Shown: positions 56,729-64,000 of the stretch, one piece after another
How positions within the stretch are numbered: position 1 is the stretch's first letter
Layout: every line of letters starts with the position of its first letter
NCBI RefSeq assembly: GCF_002174125.1
Contig: NZ_NEXX01000005.1
Coordinates: 239,125 to 303,124 of the forward strand
Direction: 5' to 3'
Length of the DNA stretch: 64,000 nucleotides
DNA from: Acinetobacter populi
GTDB lineage: Bacteria > Pseudomonadota > Gammaproteobacteria > Pseudomonadales > Moraxellaceae
Position numbers and translations under genes: made by a program
The notes under the pieces: model-generated
Told to the model about the DNA's origin: nothing
What the model saw: only the letters and a program-made list of their open reading frames with translations
The model's database searches: none

Positions 56729-56958
56729 ATTGAACTTCCTATTACGATTGACTTGATTGCTTTTCCAAAAGCATCTACATGTTTTATTCACATTCACTTG
56801 GTTGTTTTATGTATTCGCTGTATAAGCACAATGCTTTTAATACATAATTCCTATAGTGATCGAGTAAGCTTTTTTTATGTTGATAAACTACCTTAACTTG
56901 AAAATGCAAATTGTCAATAATTTTTATCAGCAGTTGAAGAGGTTGAAAGGAGGCGGAT

Positions 56959-57390
56959 ATGTATAAACTTATACCGACAGGCATCGTCATTACAATGACA
57001 ATGATTGGTTGCACAGTCTTACCGGAAGATAGCGGACGTTATCGTCAAGGTGGTTATTATGGGTATCAGAGCGATGCTTTATATCATCAGCACCGTTATG
57101 AACAACAGCGTCAACTGGAAAGACAGCGGGCTTATCAACAGGAACGAGAACGTCAGCTATGGTTAAGGTCACAGCAGCAAAAGCAGGCGCAATTGGCTCG
57201 AGCACGTCAAATAGAGCAGCAACGACAACGTGAGCTGGAACGTCGACGCATGGAACAAAAACGTGCACAAGAGCAACAACATCGAAATCAACAGCAGCAG
57301 AATAGGCGTGAACAAGCGCTTAAACAGCAACAAAGACAAAAAGCCGAACAAATTCGTCGTGAGCGTTTAGAGCGAAACAGCCGCAATTAA
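56959..57390 (+). CDS. Gln/Arg-rich putative lipoprotein
   Basis: A 143-residue protein. The first 18 residues form a lipoprotein signal with lipobox M-I-G-C (Cys18). After a short Tyr/Gly stretch, residues 45-143 are almost wholly Gln, Arg, Glu and Lys (very high charge, helical or coiled-coil forming). I do not recognise a named family. GGAGG lies 8 bases before the ATG. The composition could be a chance coding of a low-complexity tract, but the lipobox and ribosome site argue for a real gene. Confidence 0.7.
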   Translation: MYKLIPTGIVITMTMIGCTVLPEDSGRYRQGGYYGYQSDALYHQHRYEQQRQLERQRAYQQERERQLWLRSQQQKQAQLARARQIEQQRQRELERRRMEQKRAQEQQHRNQQQQNRREQALKQQQRQKAEQIRRERLERNSRN

Positions 57391-57604
57391 AAAATAGATA
57401 ATTTCTTCATTTAAAAAATAAAAATGAAAACTTATGAAGAAATGATGCGTCATAAGGACATTGGTAAACGAATTTTTTATGCCGATTTCACCTGATTTGG
57501 GCTCAGATATTGCACATTAAAAATAAAAAAATTCGCAGGAATATGCTAATCTGCGCCGTTTTTTACAGTATTCTTAGGTATTCCATGAAAGAAAAGGGGA
57601 GCAT

Positions 57605-59092
57605 ATGACCCAACAAAGAGAAAACTGGTCTGCTCGATCTGGATTTATTATTGCAGCAATTGGTTCTGCGGTTGGCTTGGGTAATATCTGGCGATTTCCC
57701 TATGTCGCTTATGAAAATGGGGGCGGTGCCTTTTTAATCCCCTACTTAATTGCCTTGTTTACCGCTGGATTGCCATTATTGTTTTTGGATTATGCGGTTG
57801 GGCATAAATATCACGGGGCACCACCGACAGCTTATAAGCGTTTATTCAAGCCAATGGAGTCACTTGGTTGGTGGCAGGTGATGGTCACACTGGTCATCGG
57901 GATGTATTACGCGAGTGTGTTGTCTTGGGCAGGTAGTTATATTTATTATTCGATTGGACAAAAATGGGGCGAGAATACCGAGCAATTCTTCTTCCAGAAT
58001 TATTTGCAAAATGCCGATCAATTGACCTTTGGCTTTGTTCCGCATCTGTTCTGGGGATTAGTGCTGGTTTGGCTTGTGACCATTGTGATTTTATTTGGTG
58101 GCGTGAAAAAAGGCGTTGAGCTATCCAATAAAATTTTTATGCCGTTATTGGTAATATTATTTTCTATTCTGGTGATTCAGGCATTACGTTTACCGGGTGC
58201 GGTAGATGGTTTAAATGCTTTTTTTACCCCAAACTGGACGGCGATGAAGGACTATAAGGTCTGGCTAGCAGCTTATGGTCATATTTTCTTCTCTTTATCG
58301 GTTGGCTTCGGCATTATGCTGACGTATGCATCCTATCTTAAACCAAAAACCGATTTAACCGGTTCGGGGCTGGTCGTTGCCCTTGCCAATTCATCGTTTG
58401 AAATTCTGGCCGGGATTGGTGTTTTTGCTGCACTGGGCTTTATGGCATATAGCTCTGGTTTGCCTGTGCAGGAAGTGGTGAGTGGCGGTATTGGGCTGGC
58501 ATTCATTGCCTTTCCAAAATTGATTTCCAGTCTTGGTGCTGGTGGTGATTTATTTGGCTTGCTATTTTTTACCTCTTTAATGGTCGCCGGGATTACCTCG
58601 ATGGTCAGTATTCTGGAAGTGCCGATTTGTGCATTTCAGGACAAGCTGGGCTGGTCACGTAAAAAATCGGTGACGATTGTTGCAGGTGGTTCGGCCATTG
58701 TTTCCACGTTATTATTTTCAACCCACAGCGCAGTGACTTTTGTCGATATTATTGACCATTTTGCCAATAATATTGGTATTGTCGCAGGTGCATTTTTCTC
58801 CATTATTCTGGTGAGTTGGTTTAAACGTCCTTTGCTAAAACAACTGGAACAACATATTAATGCCACCTCCAGTATTTCTTTGGGTAAAGGTTGGGAGTTC
58901 ATGTTGACCATTGTGACGCCTTTATCTTTATTGGTTGCATTGGGATTAACACTGACTGCATTAATTACCAAGGGCTATGGTGATTATCCTGTATTTGTAC
59001 AGGTGATTTTTGGCTGGGGTTATATTGCACTGTTTGCATTGGGTGCATTTTTCTTTAGTCGTTTGAAAGATCATGGTCATTCGGGAGATTAA
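57605..59092 (+). CDS. Sodium-dependent symporter, NSS/SNF family
   Basis: A 495-residue protein with 11-12 membrane spans. The family signature GSAVGLGNIWRFPYVAYENGGGAFLIPY lies at residues 19-46 and binds Na+ and substrate. The usual substrates are amino acids; the small partner gene that follows points to the methionine/alanine-type MetP systems. AGGGGAG precedes the ATG. Confidence 0.93.
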   Translation: MTQQRENWSARSGFIIAAIGSAVGLGNIWRFPYVAYENGGGAFLIPYLIALFTAGLPLLFLDYAVGHKYHGAPPTAYKRLFKPMESLGWWQVMVTLVIGMYYASVLSWAGSYIYYSIGQKWGENTEQFFFQNYLQNADQLTFGFVPHLFWGLVLVWLVTIVILFGGVKKGVELSNKIFMPLLVILFSILVIQALRLPGAVDGLNAFFTPNWTAMKDYKVWLAAYGHIFFSLSVGFGIMLTYASYLKPKTDLTGSGLVVALANSSFEILAGIGVFAALGFMAYSSGLPVQEVVSGGIGLAFIAFPKLISSLGAGGDLFGLLFFTSLMVAGITSMVSILEVPICAFQDKLGWSRKKSVTIVAGGSAIVSTLLFSTHSAVTFVDIIDHFANNIGIVAGAFFSIILVSWFKRPLLKQLEQHINATSSISLGKGWEFMLTIVTPLSLLVALGLTLTALITKGYGDYPVFVQVIFGWGYIALFALGAFFFSRLKDHGHSGD

Positions 59093-59094
59093 GC

Positions 59095-59202
59095 ATGAAT
59101 ACATCTGCGCTAATTATGATGATTATTTCGATTGTTTTATTATGGGGAGGATTAGTTCTCGCCATGATTCATTTAAGTAAACACCCCGAAAGTGATGATT
59201 AA
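59095..59202 (+). CDS. MetS-like small subunit of the NSS transporter
   Basis: A 35-residue single-span protein: MNTSALIMMIISIVL, a hydrophobic stretch to about residue 25, then SKHPESDD. Its ATG is three bases after the symporter stop. Tiny proteins of this shape (MetS) are required partners of some bacterial NSS transporters. It is below the size most automatic annotation reports. Confidence 0.8.
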   Translation: MNTSALIMMIISIVLLWGGLVLAMIHLSKHPESDD

Positions 59203-59230
59203 AGGGGTATCAAGCATTAACAAAATAGAA

Positions 59231-59297
59231 TGATAATTATTTCCATTGGAGATTATTTTTCATATAAAATAAAGGCATCAATTTTGGTGCCTTTATT
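59231..59297. promoter_or_regulatory. Fur-like box and hairpin just before zupT
   Basis: TGATAATTATTTCCA (59231-59245) matches the 7-1-7 Fur consensus at 12 of 14 positions. Then AATAAAGGCA pairs with TGCCTTTATT (about 59268-59297), directly against the zupT start codon. The hairpin may terminate the metS transcript or block translation; there is no Shine-Dalgarno before the ATG at 59301. Confidence 0.45.
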
Positions 59298-59300
59298 CTT

Positions 59301-60107
59301 ATGGACTTTTTTAGTCATCAGGTGTTAATAGCCTTTTTAGTCACTATTCTAGCGAGTTTGGCCACTGTTGTTGGCGGGGCATCGGTACTTTTTTTTAAGC
59401 AGCCGAGTCCTCGTTTACTGTCTTTTGGTTTGGCCTTTGCCGGTGGGGCAATGGTCTATGTGTCCTTGACAGAAATTCTCAATAAGTCAATTGATTCTTT
59501 TAGTGCAGGATATAATGCCCAAATTGGTTTTGCCTTGGGTACTTTTTCTTTTTTGCTGGGCATACTCTTGGTGATCGCTCTGGATCGTCTGGTGCCGAAT
59601 CCACATGAGTCAATTGATTCGGGACAGGTTGAGCAACATAGTCAGAAATCTTTGTATCGCACAGGTTTATTGACCCTGTTTGCGATTACTGCGCATAATT
59701 TTCCCGAAGGTTTAGCCACTTTTTTTGCCACGCTGGAAAGTTCGACATTAGGTGTACCTTTGGCGGTTGCTATTGCTATTCATAATATCCCAGAAGGAAT
59801 AGCGATAGCCTTACCGGTATATATGGCAACACAAAATAAAGCACTGGCCTTAGGTGCGAGTTTTATTTCCGGCTTGGCAGAACCTATTGGTGCGTTAATT
59901 GGTTATAGTATTCTTGCGCCGTTTATGAGCCCTGTTGTATATGGTTGTGTGTTTGGTTTGATTGGTGGAGTGATGGTATTTTTGGCACTTGATGAATTGC
60001 TTCCTGCTGCCAAGCGTTATGCCAAAGGACATGAAACCGTCTATGGGTTGGTAACTGGTATGTCAACATTAGCCCTTAGTCTGGTCATGTTCCAGTTTTT
60101 CCAGTGA
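59301..60107 (+). CDS. zupT: Zinc transporter ZupT (ZIP family)
   Basis: A 268-residue, eight-span ZIP permease importing Zn2+ and other divalent metals. The metal-site motifs HNFPEG (near 132) and HNIPEG (near 161) are intact, and AEPIGA and LDELLPAAK follow. No ribosome site is visible, and a hairpin abuts the start codon. It is convergent with rsmB. Confidence 0.93.
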   Translation: MDFFSHQVLIAFLVTILASLATVVGGASVLFFKQPSPRLLSFGLAFAGGAMVYVSLTEILNKSIDSFSAGYNAQIGFALGTFSFLLGILLVIALDRLVPNPHESIDSGQVEQHSQKSLYRTGLLTLFAITAHNFPEGLATFFATLESSTLGVPLAVAIAIHNIPEGIAIALPVYMATQNKALALGASFISGLAEPIGALIGYSILAPFMSPVVYGCVFGLIGGVMVFLALDELLPAAKRYAKGHETVYGLVTGMSTLALSLVMFQFFQ

Positions 60108-60146
60108 CAGCAGGAAAATTCTGAAGCGGTGATTACCGCTTCAGGT

Positions 60147-61448
60147 TTAAATTTTCTGAATAAGACAATAATAGAAACCATCACCCTGTCCCTGTTGGGG
60201 TAAAAGCTGTCGACCGTGCGCTTGAGCAATGCCCCAATCAATATGCAGAGGAATTTCTCTAGCATCTTGGTGTGTTGCAAAAAAATCTAGCATCTGTTGT
60301 TCATTTTCGACTTTTAAAATTGAACAGGTGATATAGAGCAGTGATCCACCTTGTTTAAGTTGTTGCCACATATGATTGAGAATGGTTTTTTGCAATTGTA
60401 CGGTTTGGGCAATATCACTGGACTGACGCAACAAACGAATATCCGGATGACGACGTAATACACCAATCGCAGAGCATGGCGCATCAAGTACAATACAGTC
60501 TGCCTGTTGTGGTGCTTGCCATGTCGTGGCATCAGCACTGATGATCTCTACTTGTTCGGTGAGTAGTTTTAAGCGGCTTAGATTTTCTTCCACACGCAGT
60601 AAACGCTTGGGATCTGCATCTAATGCAATCAGTTTGGCTGGGCGATATTTTTCCAGTAAATGTGCCGTTTTCCCACCCGGTGCAGCACAGGCATCGATCA
60701 CAAATTTTTCGTTTAAATCCGGCAATAGCATTGCACATAGCTGTGCATGTTCATCCTGTACCGAAAACCAGCCTTGTTCATAACCCGGTAATGCAGGAAT
60801 ATGCACAGTCTGATCAAGGATGATCCCTGCATCGGAATGAGAACAAGCATGCGCTTGAATATCATGTTGCAGCAGTTTATTTAAATACGCATCTCGTCCA
60901 ATCAGGCGTTGATTAACCCTTAATGTCAGGGGGGCGGTAGATTTAAGTTGCTGACATAAATCGTCACTTTGGCTTTTCCAGTCTTTTTTAAGACGTTTAT
61001 ACAGCCAGCTTGGTAAACCATGCGCTGCTTCAAGTTGAGCTTGTAACTGCGTGCGCTCTCGTAGAGCGCGTCTTAAAATCGCATTGACCAAACCACTCGC
61101 CGATTCAAAACCAAGTTGTTTCACCGCATTGACAGTTTCTGAAATTGCCGCATGGTCGGCAATTCGCGTACATAGGAGCTGGTATAAACCTACATATAGC
61201 GCAGTTTCGACAGGTAAATCGGTAATCGGCTTTTGCAATAGAGGTAAAGTCACCTGTTTTAGACAAAACCATTGTCTGAGACAACCCAGACTAAGCTCAT
61301 GGAATAACGCTTTGTCTTGATCATTGATCGCATTTAAATATTTGTTCTGGAGTTGTGCCAGAGATTGCCCTTGCTGGACTGCGATCAATAATTTGATCAA
61401 CTGGGCACGTAAATTTATGGAGGATACAGGTTGTGTCTGGCTCATCAT
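60147..61448 (-). CDS. rsmB: 16S rRNA m5C967 methyltransferase RsmB
   Basis: A 433-residue RsmB with an N-terminal NusB-like domain and a C-terminal SAM-dependent methyltransferase domain. DACAAPGGKTAHLLE binds SAM; catalytic Cys residues lie in DAPCSAIGVLRRHPDI and ITCSILKVENE. The start overlaps the fmt stop (ATGA); ATGs ending at 61448 and 61445 are both possible. fmt-rsmB (sun) is a common pair. Confidence 0.95.
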   Translation of the reverse strand: MMSQTQPVSSINLRAQLIKLLIAVQQGQSLAQLQNKYLNAINDQDKALFHELSLGCLRQWFCLKQVTLPLLQKPITDLPVETALYVGLYQLLCTRIADHAAISETVNAVKQLGFESASGLVNAILRRALRERTQLQAQLEAAHGLPSWLYKRLKKDWKSQSDDLCQQLKSTAPLTLRVNQRLIGRDAYLNKLLQHDIQAHACSHSDAGIILDQTVHIPALPGYEQGWFSVQDEHAQLCAMLLPDLNEKFVIDACAAPGGKTAHLLEKYRPAKLIALDADPKRLLRVEENLSRLKLLTEQVEIISADATTWQAPQQADCIVLDAPCSAIGVLRRHPDIRLLRQSSDIAQTVQLQKTILNHMWQQLKQGGSLLYITCSILKVENEQQMLDFFATHQDAREIPLHIDWGIAQAHGRQLLPQQGQGDGFYYCLIQKI

Positions 61449-62401
61449 AGGATTTGTCCAACCTGTAATTTTTGTGTCTGAAAGATCTGTACAGCATTTA
61501 ATGCCTTGCCGCCTGCCCATTGTAGGCTGGTCAAACGTAAAGTTGTGCCTGCACCACAGGCAACCAGTACACCTTGTTTATCAACTGCCAGAATTTCACC
61601 ATATTTTGAGGTATGTGTTTCTTTGGCTGGTTCGGCAGACCAGATACGTAAGGGAGAACCATCGGCAACAAGACAAAAAGCAACAGGTACAGGATTAAAG
61701 GCGCGAATATGCAAATCCAGATATTGTGCAGGTTGTGCCCAATCAATTTTTGCTTCAGCCTTCACAATTTTATGGGCGTAATTGCTTAAGGCTTCATCCT
61801 GTACTACACGATTGGCCTGATATTGTTGTAAACACTGCTCATTTTCCAGTACTTCACAAATGGCTTCTGCACCCAATTGACTCAATTTGTCATGCAATGT
61901 CGATGCAGTGTCTGTTGCAGTAATATCACAACTCACCTTGTATAACATATCCCCAGTATCCAGACCTTTTGCCATTTGCATAATGGTCACGCCACTTTGC
62001 TGATCACCTGCCTGAATTGCCCGTTGAATTGGCGCAGCGCCACGCCAGCGTGGTAATAAGGACGCGTGAATATTGAGACAGCCATATTTTGGCGTATCTA
62101 GCACGACTTGCGGTAAAATTAGACCATAAGCAGCAACCACCATGACATCAGCTTGAAAATCTGCCAATTGTTGTTGTGCGCTTAAACCTTCTTCACTATT
62201 GCTTTTAAAGTTTTCAGGTTGCATCACCGTTAAGCCATGTTGCAAAGCCAATTGTTTCACAGGAGATGCTGACACTTTTTGTCCACGTCCTGATGGACGA
62301 TCAGGTTGTGTATACACGGCAACAATGTCATGTTTTGTTACAATTAATTTATTTAATGCTTCAGCAGAAAAGTCCGGTGTACCGGCAAAAATGATCTTCA
62401 T
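61445..62401 (-). CDS. fmt: Methionyl-tRNA formyltransferase
   Basis: A 318-residue enzyme that formylates initiator Met-tRNA. It opens MKIIFAGTPDFSAEAL; the folate-binding and catalytic region is NIHASLLPRWRGAAPI with IMQMAKGLDTGDM following. The C-terminal OB-like domain is present. It overlaps rsmB by 4 bases. The plus-strand adhesin gene starts 187 bases away in the divergent gap. Confidence 0.96.
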   Translation of the reverse strand: MKIIFAGTPDFSAEALNKLIVTKHDIVAVYTQPDRPSGRGQKVSASPVKQLALQHGLTVMQPENFKSNSEEGLSAQQQLADFQADVMVVAAYGLILPQVVLDTPKYGCLNIHASLLPRWRGAAPIQRAIQAGDQQSGVTIMQMAKGLDTGDMLYKVSCDITATDTASTLHDKLSQLGAEAICEVLENEQCLQQYQANRVVQDEALSNYAHKIVKAEAKIDWAQPAQYLDLHIRAFNPVPVAFCLVADGSPLRIWSAEPAKETHTSKYGEILAVDKQGVLVACGAGTTLRLTSLQWAGGKALNAVQIFQTQKLQVGQIL

Positions 62402-62513
62402 ATTGGTTAAAAAATAGTGAATCGTTGGATAAATTATAGCTTACTTTGTGCGTTGATTATCAAAAATGTAAGTAGTGAATTGTCATAAAGTACATAAAAA
62501 ACGAGAAAATTAA

Positions 62514-64000
<1,487 letters not shown>

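Overview
The window looks like the chromosomal origin region of an Acinetobacter-type gammaproteobacterium (Moraxellaceae). It is A+T-rich. It opens with the end of dnaN followed by recF and gyrB. Its proteins (GyrB, guanine deaminase, the KMSKS-type TyrS, the HphA/Slam-like cassette and the BapA-prefix adhesin) are of Acinetobacter type. The species cannot be told from the sequence alone.

Layout. 1-9.4 kb: replication and nucleotide genes (dnaN end, recF, gyrB, purEK, guaD, hpt). A region downstream of gyrB has four perfect DnaA boxes and repeated T/A tracts and looks like oriC. 9.4-17.7 kb: mixed housekeeping (MaoC-like dehydratase, solute-binding protein, YheS-like ABC-F, GNAT, an orphan C/H amidase, anmK, tyrS). 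18-25.2 kb: an iron-type accessory locus made of ECF sigma factor and FecR anti-sigma factor (minus strand), divergent from a siderophore-type TonB receptor, a small secreted protein and a Slam/DUF560 exporter. 25.5-32 kb: stress, unknown and housekeeping genes (universal stress protein, SIMPL protein, crotonase, mpl, diguanylate cyclase). 32.2-48.4 kb: an IclR regulator and a long plus-strand catabolic operon (Rieske ferredoxin, oxygenase and reductase, two SDRs, extradiol dioxygenase, alpha/beta hydrolase, MFS importer, cupin, aspartate-dehydrogenase-like protein, aldehyde dehydrogenase, thiamine-diphosphate enzyme), then aspartase and a porin. 48.5-52.7 kb: a second sigma/FecR/TonB-receptor set. 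52.7-62.4 kb: a yybP-ykoY-type (Mn) riboswitch with a TerC-family gene, riboflavin synthase, a small beta-barrel protein, an HSL-family esterase, a Q/R-rich lipoprotein, a sodium symporter with its 35-residue partner, zupT, rsmB and fmt. 62.6 kb to the end: the first 470 codons of a repeat-rich BapA-type surface protein that runs off the window.

Signals running through the window. Four parS-like ParB sites (about 515, 7118, 31710 and 55644) mark it as origin-proximal; two lie inside recF and guaD. Fur-like boxes precede both ECF sigma genes. Three copies of one 16-bp palindrome sit beside iclR, before the first catabolic gene and before the porin, outlining a probable IclR regulon. Two copies of one small inverted-repeat (MITE-like) element sit at 15.2 and 28.8-29.1 kb.

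The two best candidates for undescribed biology are (1) the secreted-protein/Slam/siderophore-type-receptor cassette, whose exported protein has only one His and no Cys or Met after its signal peptide, so a two-His heme mode like that of the hemophilin HphA is not available within one chain; and (2) the IclR-flanked aromatic ring-cleavage operon, which pairs Rieske and extradiol enzymes with an aspartate-dehydrogenase-like protein, a decarboxylase-type ThDP enzyme and aspartase, for a substrate not evident from the sequence.
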